Shown piece after piece: positions 26,436 through 35,437 of a stretch of DNA of 64,000 nt; the stretch's first letter is position 1; each line of letters starts with the position of its first letter. The notes beneath the pieces were generated by a model. It was not told the DNA's origin and did no database searches. It saw only the letters and a program-made list of their open reading frames with translations. The position numbers and the translations under genes were made by a program. The stretch comes from Arthrobacter sp. V1I9 (lineage in GTDB: Bacteria > Actinomycetota > Actinomycetes > Actinomycetales > Micrococcaceae), in the NCBI RefSeq assembly GCF_030817075.1, contig NZ_JAUSYU010000001.1:2356001-2420000 (forward strand). Reading direction: 5' to 3'.

Positions 26436-27206
26436 TTAGAGCCCCAGGTCCAGGTAGCCGTCCAGGCCAACCGTCAGTCCGGGGTGGGCGGCTACCTTCC
26501 GCAGGCCAAGAAGCACGCCGGGCATGAACGAGGCGCGGTCAAACGAATCGTGGCGCAGGGTCAGCTGCTCACCGGCGCTGCCGAGCAATACTTCCTGGTG
26601 GGCCACAAGGCCGCGGAGCCGCACGCTGTGGACGCGTACCCCGTCCACCTCGCAACCGCGGGCGCCGGCAAGTTCGCTGGTGGTGGCATCCGGACTCGGC
26701 GGTACCTGCGCGGCACTGCGTTCGGCGGCGATGAGTTCTGCGGTCCGGACTGCGGTGCCCGACGGCGCGTCAACCTTGTCCGGGTGGTGCAGCTCGATGA
26801 TCTCCACCGATTCGAAGTACTTGGAGGCCTTGGCAGCGAAGGCCGAGGCCAGCACCGAGCCGAGGGCGAAGTTGGGGGCGATCAGCACGCCGGCCTCCGG
26901 GTGGCCGGCCAGCAGGTCCCCCAGTGCGGACAGTTTGCCGCTGCCCCAGCCGGTGGTGCCCACCACGGCGTGCATGCCGTGTTCGACGGCGAAGCGGACG
27001 TTCGCTTCAGTGCTCTCCGGAACCGTCAGGTCCACCACGAATTTGGCGCCGGCTGCGGTGAGCTGGTCCAGCGAGTCGCCCCTGCCCAAGGCGGCGACGA
27101 GCTTCATGTCAGCGGCGGCTTCGATGGCTTTTACGGCTTCGGCGCCCATGCGCCCGTTCGCGCCCAGCACGGCAACGGGCAAGGGCGCAGAAAGTTGTTC
27201 GGTCAT
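26436..27206 (-). CDS. dapB: 4-hydroxy-tetrahydrodipicolinate reductase
   Basis: 256 residues. The N-terminal NAD(P)H site is VAVLGANGRMGAE; the catalytic signature is ELHHPDKVDAPSGTA. It reduces the DapA product on the way to diaminopimelate. The ATG at 27206 has no Shine-Dalgarno but follows TAGGGT by 7 nt. It is followed by a small TPR-like membrane protein gene. Confidence 0.95.
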   Translation of the reverse strand: MTEQLSAPLPVAVLGANGRMGAEAVKAIEAAADMKLVAALGRGDSLDQLTAAGAKFVVDLTVPESTEANVRFAVEHGMHAVVGTTGWGSGKLSALGDLLAGHPEAGVLIAPNFALGSVLASAFAAKASKYFESVEIIELHHPDKVDAPSGTAVRTAELIAAERSAAQVPPSPDATTSELAGARGCEVDGVRVHSVRLRGLVAHQEVLLGSAGEQLTLRHDSFDRASFMPGVLLGLRKVAAHPGLTVGLDGYLDLGL

Positions 27207-27213
27207 GGCGTTA

Positions 27214-27219
27214 ACCCTA
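27214..27219 (-). promoter_or_regulatory. -10 box of dapB (leaderless)
   Basis: TAGGGT on the minus strand, 7 nt before the ATG. Confidence 0.55.
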
Positions 27220-27336
27220 CCGGTGGGCTCACGGCGGACAGGAACCGCGGAGTGTGCGTTACCTCGCAGGAACTGGTATGTGGCAGCGTGACGGTGGGCG
27301 CACCGGGCCGGTCAGGCAATGGAGAAGGTGGCAGCA

Positions 27337-27798
27337 TCAGCTGCCCGCGCCCACCCATTCCACCGTTCCGTCGGTGAAGAACTGTTCCTTCCAGATGGGA
27401 ACCTGCTCCTTGATCCTGTCCACCAGCTCGGAGCAGACGGCGAACGCCTGGCCCCGGTGGGCTGCGGACACGGCACACACCAGCGCGGGGTCGCCGATCT
27501 CCAGCATGCCGATCCGGTGTGCCGCCCAGATCCGCACGGGCTGACTGGAGGAGGCGTTGACCGAATGTTCGGCAACGAGGCGGGCGACGACGTCGGCCAT
27601 CACCTGGTGCGCCGTGGGATGCGCACTGTAACTGAGGCGCTCGACTGCCTTGCCGCCGTCGTGATTCCGCACTACGCCGCTGAAGCTGACCACCGCACCG
27701 GCGGTGTCGCTTTCCACCGTCGCGATGGCCTGGTCGACGGAGATGGGATCAGCGCTCAGGACAGCGTTGACCACCTCGAATGCTGTTTCAGTGCCCAT
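27337..27798 (-). CDS. moaE: Molybdopterin synthase catalytic subunit
   Basis: 153 residues with the MoaE motifs GAVVSFSGVVRNHDGG, RIWAAHRIGMLEIGDPA, and the late lysine motif RIKEQVPIWKEQ. With the MoaD carrier it puts the dithiolene sulfurs on precursor Z. It overlaps mog by 11 nt and ends the leftward moeA-moaC-mog-moaE run. Its partner moaD lies in the divergent operon at 33052. Confidence 0.94.
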   Translation of the reverse strand: MGTETAFEVVNAVLSADPISVDQAIATVESDTAGAVVSFSGVVRNHDGGKAVERLSYSAHPTAHQVMADVVARLVAEHSVNASSSQPVRIWAAHRIGMLEIGDPALVCAVSAAHRGQAFAVCSELVDRIKEQVPIWKEQFFTDGTVEWVGAGS

Positions 27799-28312
27799 GT
27801 CCGCCTTCCAGCTGGTCGCAAAGGTGCCCGATCACGGGGGCCAGGACGGTCAGTCCGTCCATGACCCCTTTGGGTGATCCGGGTAGGTTGATGATGAAGG
27901 TAGATCCTGCAGCGCCGGCATGACCACGGCTGAGGGCCGCCAGCGGGGTCTGGGCGGCCCCTGCGCGGCGGACCGCTTCCATGATGCCGGGTATCTCGCG
28001 GTCCAGCAGCGGCAGGGTGACATCCGGTGTGCGGTCGTCCGGGCTGAGGCCCGTGCCCCCGCTGGTGATGACGACGGCGGGGCGCTGGGTCAGGAGTGCG
28101 CGGAGGGCTGCGCCTACCGGCTCGCCGTCGGGAACCACCATGGGTGGAAAAACGTCGAAGCCGTGTTCGGTCAGCCAGTCCGTAATCACTGGGCCGGTTT
28201 CGTCGTTGTATATGCCGGCGGCGGCCCGGGTGGAGGCGATCACGACGCCGGCCTTCCGTCCTTGGACGTCGCCGTGGCGGTGGGGGTCGGGCGCGTTGAG
28301 GGTGCTGGTCAC
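27788..28312 (-). CDS. mog: Molybdopterin adenylyltransferase (MoaB/Mog family)
   Basis: 174 residues of MoCF-binding fold, with [16 protein letters not shown], the substrate loop [15 protein letters not shown], and [10 protein letters not shown]. It adenylylates molybdopterin before metal insertion by MoeA. The GTG start overlaps the moaC stop as GTGA. It could be named moaB or mog; the sequence alone does not settle this. Confidence 0.9.
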   Translation of the reverse strand: MTSTLNAPDPHRHGDVQGRKAGVVIASTRAAAGIYNDETGPVITDWLTEHGFDVFPPMVVPDGEPVGAALRALLTQRPAVVITSGGTGLSPDDRTPDVTLPLLDREIPGIMEAVRRAGAAQTPLAALSRGHAGAAGSTFIINLPGSPKGVMDGLTVLAPVIGHLCDQLEGGHGH

Positions 28313-28803
28313 AGTGTCCAGTCCCCGCTCTTGCCGCCGCTTTTGGCGAGGACTTTGATGTCGTTCAAAACGGCATGCTTGTCCACAGCCTTGATCATGT
28401 CGTAGACGCTGAGGGCCGCGACGGAGGCTGCAGTGAGTGCTTCCATCTCCACCCCGGTAACGCCGCGGGTCTTGACCGTGGCGAGTATGGATACCGAGTC
28501 CGGTGCAAGCTCGAAGTCCACGGTGACCTTGGACAGCGGCAGCGGATGGCACAGCGGAATCAGTTCGGGTGTCTTTTTGGCGGCCATGATGCCGGCAACC
28601 CGTGCCACGGCCAGGGCGTCGCCCTTGGGCAGGCCACCTGAACCGAGCAGGCCCATGACCTCTGCGGTGGTGCGGACCGTGGCGGTGGCAGTGGCCTCAC
28701 GGGTGGTTTCGGCTTTGGCGGAGACATCCACCATCTGGGCGCTGCCGTCCTGGCGCAGGTGCGTCAGCGCGGCCTGGGTTTGTTCTGCATTCACAGCATC
28801 CAT
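28309..28803 (-). CDS. moaC: Cyclic pyranopterin monophosphate synthase
   Basis: 164 residues with [17 protein letters not shown], the active-site stretch [34 protein letters not shown] and the lysines of [14 protein letters not shown]. It forms cyclic pyranopterin monophosphate from the MoaA product. The start overlaps the moeA end by 13 nt and the stop overlaps mog, so the four genes are tightly coupled. Confidence 0.95.
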   Translation of the reverse strand: MDAVNAEQTQAALTHLRQDGSAQMVDVSAKAETTREATATATVRTTAEVMGLLGSGGLPKGDALAVARVAGIMAAKKTPELIPLCHPLPLSKVTVDFELAPDSVSILATVKTRGVTGVEMEALTAASVAALSVYDMIKAVDKHAVLNDIKVLAKSGGKSGDWTL

Positions 28804-30116
28804 ACTTCCACCTCCGCCCCTGCCGCGAGCGCGGCCACTCCTTCGGGGACGTGAACCAGCAGGTTCGAGCCCGCGAGCGCGTGCATCAGGTGTGAACTTT
28901 CCCCGCCCTGGAGCTCCACTGTCCCGTCCGGCTGCAGGGTGCCGCGGCGGATCTGGTGCTTGTGCTCGGGCGACGTGAGGGGATGCCTCAGCCTGGCGCG
29001 GATGGGCAGTCGTCGTGCAGGGGTACCGAGAAGGCCGGCCAGGACGGGACGGAGGAACATCTCAAAGGACACCAGGCAGCTGACGGGGTTTCCGGGGAAT
29101 CCGAGGAAGGGGCGCCCTTCGAAGGTGCCAATCCCCTGCGGGCCGCCCGGCTGCATGCCCACGTGCAGGAACTCCACCGGCTGGTCCTCCATGGCCTGCC
29201 GCACCACCTCGTACGCGCCTTTGCTGACCCCGCCGGTGGTGACGATCAGATCCGTCCCGCCACCCTCGCTCCGCAGCAGCCTGCGAAGCGCCTCCGGGTT
29301 GTCAGTGGCTATTCCCGCACGGCGGACCTGGAGCCCGGACTGCTTCATGGCTGCTTCGAGGAGTGTGCCGTTGGAGTCGTAGATCTTGCCGGCGGGCAAC
29401 TCCTGGCCGGGTTCCACCACTTCGTCGCCTGTAGTGACCAACAGGACCGTCACGGCCTTGTATACCGTCACCTCCGGGATGCCCAAGGCCGCGAGCAGGC
29501 CCAACTGTGCCGGGCCAAGGAAGGTGCCGGCTGCCAGGGCCGTTTCACCGGTCCGGACATCGCTGCCGGCTGCCCGCACAAAAGTGCCGGGCGCGGCCGT
29601 TGGCAGCGTCACCGTTGCCTGCTCCGTGTGCGGAAGGAAACGGTCCGGAACGGCCCGCTCAATGGGGACGACGGCGTCGGCCCCTTCCGGGAGCATAGCC
29701 CCGGTCATGATCGGGGCGGCCATGCCAGGCCGAAGGGCTGCGGGGCTTGCGCCCGCTGGAACGGGAGGCATAACACGCAACTCCGCACCGCCGTCGGGCA
29801 CGTCCGCGGAACGGATGGCATAGCCGTCCATCTGGGAGTTAGCGAAGGGCGGCAGGCTGATGGGGGCGCGGACGTCGCTGACCAGGCCGCGGCCCAGCGC
29901 CTCATGCAGGGGCAGTACTTCCGTCCGGTCCGAGGACTGCAATGGACGCAGGAGTTGCTCGACGGCGGCGGCATGCCCAGCCACGGACCGCGCCTGGTGA
30001 TGCGCTTGACGCCCCTGGTGGTTGGGCTCGTGCGTCGCGTCGCCACCGCCCTGATGCTGCGCTTGGCCATTAATCGTTTCATCCAGGGACGTTCCATGGG
30101 GTTTCGGGCTGGTCAT
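28791..30116 (-). CDS. moeA: Molybdopterin molybdenumtransferase
   Basis: 441 residues. A histidine- and glutamine-rich N-terminal stretch of about 45 residues precedes the MoeA domains: [34 protein letters not shown], the MoCF-like [22 protein letters not shown] and [13 protein letters not shown], then [18 protein letters not shown]. It inserts molybdate into the adenylylated pterin. It follows the sulfite-oxidase-type gene by 21 nt and is probably on the same transcript. Confidence 0.94.
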   Translation of the reverse strand: MTSPKPHGTSLDETINGQAQHQGGGDATHEPNHQGRQAHHQARSVAGHAAAVEQLLRPLQSSDRTEVLPLHEALGRGLVSDVRAPISLPPFANSQMDGYAIRSADVPDGGAELRVMPPVPAGASPAALRPGMAAPIMTGAMLPEGADAVVPIERAVPDRFLPHTEQATVTLPTAAPGTFVRAAGSDVRTGETALAAGTFLGPAQLGLLAALGIPEVTVYKAVTVLLVTTGDEVVEPGQELPAGKIYDSNGTLLEAAMKQSGLQVRRAGIATDNPEALRRLLRSEGGGTDLIVTTGGVSKGAYEVVRQAMEDQPVEFLHVGMQPGGPQGIGTFEGRPFLGFPGNPVSCLVSFEMFLRPVLAGLLGTPARRLPIRARLRHPLTSPEHKHQIRRGTLQPDGTVELQGGESSHLMHALAGSNLLVHVPEGVAALAAGAEVEVWML

Positions 30117-30137
30117 GGTTCCGCCTTCAGTAAGCCA

Positions 30138-31781
30138 TCAGGGTTGCACGTCCACTCTAATCGTGTGGAACCCGGTGGCCCCGTCAGGCGCCACGGGCCT
30201 GCTCTGCTCGTCCTGCGCCTGGCCTGCGAGATCCGTGGCCCGGACCTGGACCTCGTACTGCCCTTCCGTCAACTCCATCGCCAGCTTCCACTGGTACCAG
30301 GTGTCCAGCGAGATGCCTTCCGCCAGTTCCGCCTGCTGCCAAGAACCACGGTTCACCCGGAGCTCCACCTTGCCGATGCCCGTGTGCTGGGCCCAGGCGA
30401 CGCCGCCGAACATCACCGTTCCCGCCTTCACAGGCCGGCCGCTTCGTGGCACATCGATCCGTGAAGAGGTTTTGATGGGGCCCCGCTCCGACCAGCCCCG
30501 GGGCGTCCAATAGGCCGTGTCATCCGCGAACCTGGTGACTTTCAGCTCGGTGACCCATTTGGTGGCCGACACGTAGCCGTAGAGTCCGGGCACCACCAGC
30601 CGGACCGGGAAGCCGTGTTCGAGCGGCAGCGGCTCACCGTTCATGCCGACGGCGAGCAGGGCCTCACGGTTGTCGGTGAGCACTTCCAGCGGGGTTCCGG
30701 CAGTCCAGCCGTCCACACTTTTCGAGAGCACCATGTCCGCGCCGGTTTGCGGCCCGGCAAGGGTAAGCAGGTTGCGGACGGGCCAGCCCAGCCAGCGTGC
30801 GTTGCCTATGAGGTCTCCGCCCACGACGTTGGACACGCAGGCGATAGTCACATGGCGTTCGGTCAGGGGTTTGGCCAGGAGTTCGGCGAAGGTCAGCTCC
30901 ACCTCCCTGTCCACCATTCCGGTGACTTTCAGGACCCATGCGTCCGGATCGACGGCGGGGACCGTGAGGGCCGTGTCGATGCGGTAGAAGTCCGGATTGG
31001 GGGTGACCAGCGGCTGCATGCCGTCGATTTTCGCCTCAGCGGTTGGCGGGACTGGCGGCGCCGGCGAGTTGGGGACCGGCAGAGCTACGCGGCTCCGGGC
31101 TTCGCTGACCGCAACGGAAGCACCGCGCCATTTGGCCGCCAGCGCTCCACCGATGACGGCGAACGAGGCTCCGCCGGCCAGAGCCTGCAGAAAACGACGG
31201 CGGGCAGGCGCGGCATCGACTCCTGTCCGAGGTTCATCGCTCCCCCATTCCTGCAGCCTGGTGATCAGGAATCGAAGCAGGACGCCGGCGACGGCGGAGG
31301 TGAGGACCGCCAGTGCAATCGCGGTGAACGTGGCTTGGGCGCGGGTCAGGACGGCCGCCAGGCCCACAAGCCCAAAGACGGCAACCACCGCGACGCCCCT
31401 CAGCCGGCGGCGTTCCCCCACCACGCCCGCCAGTGCGGCCAGCGCAGCGATCACCAGGCCCATTCCGACCAGGAGAGCCACTTTGTCCGCTGTACCAAAC
31501 AGTGCAACGGCCCAGTCCTTGACACCGGGAGGAATGGCATCGATGACGGCGCTACCAACAGCGGTCAGAGGCGACAACGACGGACTGACGACGCCGGCTA
31601 CCAGCTCCCCCAGCACCACTGCACTGCCCACCGCCACCACCCCGGCGGCCGCCGCCCACCGCCCGTTCCAGTGTGGCACTGCCTGGGGCGGCACTGCCTG
31701 AGTCGGCAGCGAAGGTGCCGGTTGCTCCGGCAGCCCCGACCCGTCGTCGTGCGTTGCCTCCCTTGGCCGTGAGGTGTCCAC
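30138..31781 (-). CDS. Membrane-anchored sulfite-oxidase-type molybdopterin oxidoreductase
   Basis: 547 residues. Four membrane helices (about 42-65, 99-121, 127-145, 150-172) precede a twin-arginine-like motif ARRRFLQALAGGASF at 193-207 whose hydrophobic stretch forms a fifth helix. The outside part is an oxidoreductase molybdopterin domain with the molybdenum ligand Cys315 in TIACVSNVVGGDLIGNARWLG and a C-terminal dimerisation domain. The substrate is not known; YedY-like sulfoxide reduction or sulfite oxidation are options. The GTG follows TATGCT by 6 nt. It sits between the two cofactor operons that should supply it. Confidence 0.88.
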   Translation of the reverse strand: MDTSRPREATHDDGSGLPEQPAPSLPTQAVPPQAVPHWNGRWAAAAGVVAVGSAVVLGELVAGVVSPSLSPLTAVGSAVIDAIPPGVKDWAVALFGTADKVALLVGMGLVIAALAALAGVVGERRRLRGVAVVAVFGLVGLAAVLTRAQATFTAIALAVLTSAVAGVLLRFLITRLQEWGSDEPRTGVDAAPARRRFLQALAGGASFAVIGGALAAKWRGASVAVSEARSRVALPVPNSPAPPVPPTAEAKIDGMQPLVTPNPDFYRIDTALTVPAVDPDAWVLKVTGMVDREVELTFAELLAKPLTERHVTIACVSNVVGGDLIGNARWLGWPVRNLLTLAGPQTGADMVLSKSVDGWTAGTPLEVLTDNREALLAVGMNGEPLPLEHGFPVRLVVPGLYGYVSATKWVTELKVTRFADDTAYWTPRGWSERGPIKTSSRIDVPRSGRPVKAGTVMFGGVAWAQHTGIGKVELRVNRGSWQQAELAEGISLDTWYQWKLAMELTEGQYEVQVRATDLAGQAQDEQSRPVAPDGATGFHTIRVDVQP

Positions 31782-31787
31782 CCTTCA

Positions 31788-31793
31788 AGCATA
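31788..31793 (-). promoter_or_regulatory. -10 box of the molybdopterin oxidoreductase gene
   Basis: TATGCT on the minus strand, 6 nt before the GTG start; likely leaderless. Confidence 0.55.
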
Positions 31794-31897
31794 AGTTCGC
31801 GGAGTACCTGTGGCGCCTGACCTGTCCTGGGCCCTGCCCGGTCTTCTGCTGCCCGCTTGCCCGTGTCACGGGGTGTGATGCGCAACCCAACGTGGCG

Positions 31898-31903
31898 TAG
31901 CCT
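31898..31903 (+). promoter_or_regulatory. -10 box of moaA (leaderless)
   Basis: TAGCCT followed by 6 nt and the moaA ATG. Confidence 0.55.
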
Positions 31904-31909
31904 GAATTC

Positions 31910-33046
31910 ATGAGTGTTCAGCTAGGCATGCCCCAGCCGCGGGAGGAAGCAGCACCCCTGCCGTCGGTTCCTGTTGCCCGCCCCGCTGATGCTCCGGCTG
32001 GACTCGCGGACCGCTATGGACGCCGGGCCACGGACATGAGGCTGTCCCTGACGGACAAATGCAACCTTCGCTGCACCTACTGCATGCCTGCCGAAGGCCT
32101 GGAATGGCTGGGGAAACAGGCGGTGATGTCTGCGGAGGAAATCATTCGGATTGTGCGGATCGGCGTAGAGCAGCTGGGAGTTCGTGAATTGCGGCTTACC
32201 GGTGGGGAGCCCCTTGTGCGGCACGATCTGGTGGACATCATTTCGGCCCTTCGCAGCAACCACCCCGGCCTGCCCATTTCCATGACCACCAACGGCGTGG
32301 GACTCGCGAAAAAGGCGGCGCCGCTGAAGGCTGCCGGCCTGACGCGTATCAACGTGTCGCTGGATTCGCTGCACGAGGAAACCTTCACCCAGCTGACCCG
32401 CAGGCCGTTCCTGAACCAAGTGCTGGCCGGGGTGGACGCAGCCTGGGCGGCGGGTCTGGGCCCGGTCAAGCTCAACGCGGTGCTGATGCGCGGCATCAAC
32501 GACGCCGAGGCGCCATCGTTGCTCGCCTGGGCCCTGGGGCGCGGGTATGAGCTTCGTTTCATTGAACAGATGCCGCTTGACGCCGACCACGGCTGGACGC
32601 GGCGGAACATGATTACGGCCGCCGAGATCCGCCAGGTTCTCTCCACTGATTTTGCCCTCAGTCCCGATCCCCGCGCCCGTGACGGTGCCCCGGCGGAGCG
32701 TTTTGAAGTACGACGGCGTGTAGCCGGGTCCGCTGACGGCGCTGCGGGCGCGTCAGGCCCTGTGTTGGGCACGGTGGGCATCATTGCCTCCGTGACCGAG
32801 CCGTTCTGCTCGGATTGCCGCAGGACACGGATCACTGCAGAGGGCAAGATCATGAGCTGCCTGTTCTCCCGGGAAGAATTCGACCTGTTGGGTCTCCTGC
32901 GCTCGGGAGCAACCGACGAGGCCCTCGCCCAGCGGTGGCAGGACGCGATGTGGCTCAAACCCAAAGCCCACGGAATGGACCACGTGGGACTTGACGCTCC
33001 GGACTTCGTCCAGCCGGACCGCAGCATGAGCGCCATCGGGGGCTGA
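31910..33046 (+). CDS. moaA: GTP 3',8-cyclase
   Basis: 378 residues. The radical-SAM cluster cysteines are 51, 55 and 58 in CNLRCTYC; the second cluster is in the C-terminal half (PFCSDCRRTRITAEGKIMSC). The C-terminus ends in Gly-Gly, the conserved tail needed for activity. It rearranges GTP as the first step of molybdenum cofactor synthesis. About 35 residues precede the conserved core. moaD follows after 5 nt. Confidence 0.95.
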   Translation: MSVQLGMPQPREEAAPLPSVPVARPADAPAGLADRYGRRATDMRLSLTDKCNLRCTYCMPAEGLEWLGKQAVMSAEEIIRIVRIGVEQLGVRELRLTGGEPLVRHDLVDIISALRSNHPGLPISMTTNGVGLAKKAAPLKAAGLTRINVSLDSLHEETFTQLTRRPFLNQVLAGVDAAWAAGLGPVKLNAVLMRGINDAEAPSLLAWALGRGYELRFIEQMPLDADHGWTRRNMITAAEIRQVLSTDFALSPDPRARDGAPAERFEVRRRVAGSADGAAGASGPVLGTVGIIASVTEPFCSDCRRTRITAEGKIMSCLFSREEFDLLGLLRSGATDEALAQRWQDAMWLKPKAHGMDHVGLDAPDFVQPDRSMSAIGG

Positions 33047-33051
33047 AACTT

Positions 33052-33318
33052 TTGAACGTACGTTACTTCGCTGCCGCACGCGCGGCCGCAGGCATGGAGG
33101 AAGAGAGCTTCGACCTGGCGCCCGGCGCCACCGTTGCTGACCTTCTCGAGACCGTTTCATCCGTGGAGCGCCCCGAGCCTCCCGCCGGAACTCCCCCGCT
33201 CCCGCGCATCCTGTCCCGGAGCAGCTTCCTGCTCAATGAGGTGGCCGTGCGGGACCGAGCCGTCGTCCTGAAGGCTGATGACGTGGTGGATGTCCTGCCC
33301 CCGTTCGCGGGCGGGTAG
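33052..33318 (+). CDS. moaD: Molybdopterin synthase sulfur carrier subunit
   Basis: 88 residues of beta-grasp fold, NVRYFAAARAAAGMEEESF to DVLPPFAGG, with the C-terminal Gly-Gly that is thiocarboxylated. The middle loop (SVERPEPPAGTPPLPRIL) is longer than usual. The TTG start has GGGGG about 9 nt upstream and lies 5 nt after moaA. It works with MoaE, encoded in the divergent operon. Confidence 0.9.
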   Translation: MNVRYFAAARAAAGMEEESFDLAPGATVADLLETVSSVERPEPPAGTPPLPRILSRSSFLLNEVAVRDRAVVLKADDVVDVLPPFAGG

Positions 33319-33390
33319 GAGTACCTTTCCTCGCGTTCAATTCGGCCTTCAGGTTGCCGGTTCCTCCCTTGAAGACGTGCTTCCCCCTCA

Positions 33391-33423
33391 AATGTCAGTG
33401 CCTTCGCCGAAGATGTCGGTATG
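33391..33423 (+). promoter_or_regulatory. Promoter/start module 1 of the HNH gene
   Basis: AATGTCAGTG, 8 nt, GAAGAT, 6 nt, ATG. The ATG opens a frame of only 22 codons, out of frame with the HNH gene. Confidence 0.55.
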
Positions 33424-33515
33424 CGGATTTCGGCAGACGGCGAGACCAGCGCGGCCGGCGCGCGTTCCAGCCGCACAGGCTGTCCCTGACCGCCCAGCAC
33501 CTGCCCCCCACCCAG

Positions 33516-33548
33516 ATTGTCAGTGCTTCCGTAGAGGATGCGGGTATG
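33516..33548 (+). promoter_or_regulatory. Promoter/start module 2 of the HNH gene
   Basis: ATTGTCAGTG, 8 nt, GAGGAT, 6 nt, ATG. The 5' element TTGTCAGTG fits the PafBC motif exactly. The ATG at 33546 is in frame with the HNH gene and would give a 625-residue protein. Confidence 0.65.
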
Positions 33549-33653
33549 GAGTCGAAGATGGCGGGCGGGGCGACCAGAGACCTGGCACTTGTTCCTGCCC
33601 CCGCTGATCCAGCCGAGGTTCCGGTTAAGCGGGCCGTCCCCGTTCCCACTCAG

Positions 33654-33686
33654 AATGTCAGTGCCTCCATAGATGATGTTGGTATG
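33654..33686 (+). promoter_or_regulatory. Promoter/start module 3 of the HNH gene
   Basis: AATGTCAGTG, 8 nt, GATGAT, 6 nt, ATG. The ATG at 33684 is the start used here for the HNH gene. Confidence 0.65.
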
Positions 33687-35423
33687 GGAAACGGCGGAGG
33701 CGCAGTGGCAGCGATGGAGGGCATTCACGCCTCCGTTGCCGGCGTGGGGGCCCTGTTTCTCAAGGATGCCGCCCTGGCCACTACCGCTGCAGCCGGTGGC
33801 GGGGTTGACGCGCTCCAGCGCGCGTACGAGATCCGTTTGGACCGGTTGGGGCTGCTGTCCAAGCTCGAAGCGCAGATAGCTGGGCTCAAGGCACGCGACG
33901 CAGCCGAAGCCTTCGAACTGCAACAAGCGATGACCCCACCGGACGCGCCCGTGCACGAACGCACCTACAACGAGATGTCAGCAATCGAGGAAACCGCCGG
34001 CGTCCTGACCATCAGCGGACCCGCAGCCGGAGCGTTCATCACCCAGTCCCGCCACCTCTGCTCCCTCCCGCTCGCCCTGGCGGCACTGTCCTCCGGAACC
34101 ATCTCCTGGCAACACGCGAAAATCATCGCCGACGAAACAGAAGGCCTCACCCCCGCCGGCGCCAACGCCCTGGTAGCCCATTTCCTGGACCCGGACGCAC
34201 CCCACCCGGCCCGCGGAGCCGCCGCCGGGAAACTGGTGCCCTCCCGCTTCCGGGCCAGGATAAGGAACTGGCGCGAACGCCACCACCCCGAATCCATCGA
34301 AAAGCGGCACACCAAAAGCGCGGCCGACCGCCGCATCGAATACAGCCCCGACCGCAACGGCATGGCATGGTTCTCCGCCTACCTGCCCGCCCACCAGGCA
34401 TCCGCGATCTGGAACAAAATCACCGCCCTCGCCCGCGGCGCCCAAAGCCCGAACGAACCCCGAAACCTCACCCAACTCCGGCCCGACATCCTCACCAACC
34501 TCCTCCTCAGCGCAGGACCCACACTCAGCCGCGACGAACACACCAGCCCGCACACCCCCGACGAGGGCCCCGCGGACGGCTCCCAGGACGGCGCCGCGGA
34601 CGGGGGCACCGACGCCACCACAGGCAACAACGGGTACGCGGATGTCGCCAAAGTCCCGGTCCCGAACACAACAGTGCTCGTGACCGTCCCGGTGTTCGCA
34701 CTCCTCGGACTCACCGACGAACCAGCCGTCCTCGACGGGCACGGCCCCATCCCCGCCTCCATGGCACGCAAACTCCTCACCGACGGTGCCACCTCGTTCC
34801 ACCGCGTCCTCGTGGACCCCCGCGACGGCGCACCACTGGAAATCGGACGCACAAAATACCGGCTCCCCGAAGCCATGAAACAGGCACTGCGCCTGCGCGA
34901 CGGAAAATGCACCTTCCCCGGCTGCAACAACCGCTCCCCCGACAACGAAACCGACCACCTCCAACCCTGGCAGCACGGCGGAACCACCGGAATCAGCAAC
35001 CTGGCACAACTCTGCCCAAAACATCACCGCCTCAAACACAACAGCCGCTGGACACCCACCCCAGCCACCCGAAACGAACCACCCGGCTGGACCTCACCCA
35101 CCGGCCGCCACTACCAAAGCGAACACCACAACTGGGAACCACCACACTGGCCAGCGGCAGTGCTGTCGAGCCCTGAATTTAGCGAGGATTCCCGGCTTTA
35201 TGAAACACTGCCTGGCGAATTTCAGGTCCGGGAAGCTTCGGACAAAGGTTCCCGGCTGCATGAAACCCTGCATGAGGAATTTCCGGTCTGGGAAGCTCCG
35301 GACGAGGACCTTGTGGACCCTGATGACATAGCCGCGAGCGACTCGTGCTGGGAGGACTTCTACGCAATGCCGCATGTCCTGCCACCTGATCCGGAGAAGA
35401 ACTGGGAATTGCTCCCGACCTGA
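33684..35423 (+). CDS. DUF222 / HNH endonuclease (13E12 family)
   Basis: 579 residues. The N-terminal DUF222 domain is helical (QRAYEIRLDRLGLLSKLEAQ, SLPLALAALSSGTISWQHAKIIADE). The HNH nuclease domain near 405-450 has KCTFPGCNNRSPDNETDH, WQHGGTTGISNLAQLCPKHH. Between them is a variable linker. The tail holds two copies of a 20-residue repeat from a 60-bp tandem duplication. The cellular role of this family is not settled. The start could also be ATG 33546. The codons of the middle part are extremely rich in C at third positions, unlike the 5' and 3' ends. Confidence 0.88.
   Translation: MGNGGGAVAAMEGIHASVAGVGALFLKDAALATTAAAGGGVDALQRAYEIRLDRLGLLSKLEAQIAGLKARDAAEAFELQQAMTPPDAPVHERTYNEMSAIEETAGVLTISGPAAGAFITQSRHLCSLPLALAALSSGTISWQHAKIIADETEGLTPAGANALVAHFLDPDAPHPARGAAAGKLVPSRFRARIRNWRERHHPESIEKRHTKSAADRRIEYSPDRNGMAWFSAYLPAHQASAIWNKITALARGAQSPNEPRNLTQLRPDILTNLLLSAGPTLSRDEHTSPHTPDEGPADGSQDGAADGGTDATTGNNGYADVAKVPVPNTTVLVTVPVFALLGLTDEPAVLDGHGPIPASMARKLLTDGATSFHRVLVDPRDGAPLEIGRTKYRLPEAMKQALRLRDGKCTFPGCNNRSPDNETDHLQPWQHGGTTGISNLAQLCPKHHRLKHNSRWTPTPATRNEPPGWTSPTGRHYQSEHHNWEPPHWPAAVLSSPEFSEDSRLYETLPGEFQVREASDKGSRLHETLHEEFPVWEAPDEDLVDPDDIAASDSCWEDFYAMPHVLPPDPEKNWELLPT
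35189..35308 (+). repeat. 60-bp tandem repeat in the HNH gene tail
   Basis: Two units, 35189-35248 and 35249-35308, each starting TTCCCGGCT and encoding SRL[YH]ETL..EF.V[RW]EA-D. They are diverged but clearly related, so the duplication is not recent. Confidence 0.7.
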
Positions 35424-35437
35424 ATGACATCAGAACG

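Larger units (their letters stand above)
33319..33683. other. 365-bp region holding three promoter/start modules
   Basis: No independent gene. It holds three modules of 33 nt (33391-33423, 33516-33548, 33654-33686), each reading [AT]TGTCAGTG, N8, GANGAT, N6, ATG. The frame of the downstream HNH gene is open through modules 2 and 3 and further upstream, but the sequence there lacks family similarity. Confidence 0.6.

Noticed and set aside
33354..33683. N-terminal extension of the HNH protein
   Set aside because: Open frame only; it runs through promoter modules and has no similarity to DUF222 proteins.
35189..35308. 60-bp tandem repeat as a CRISPR array
   Set aside because: Only two adjoining diverged coding units without spacers.
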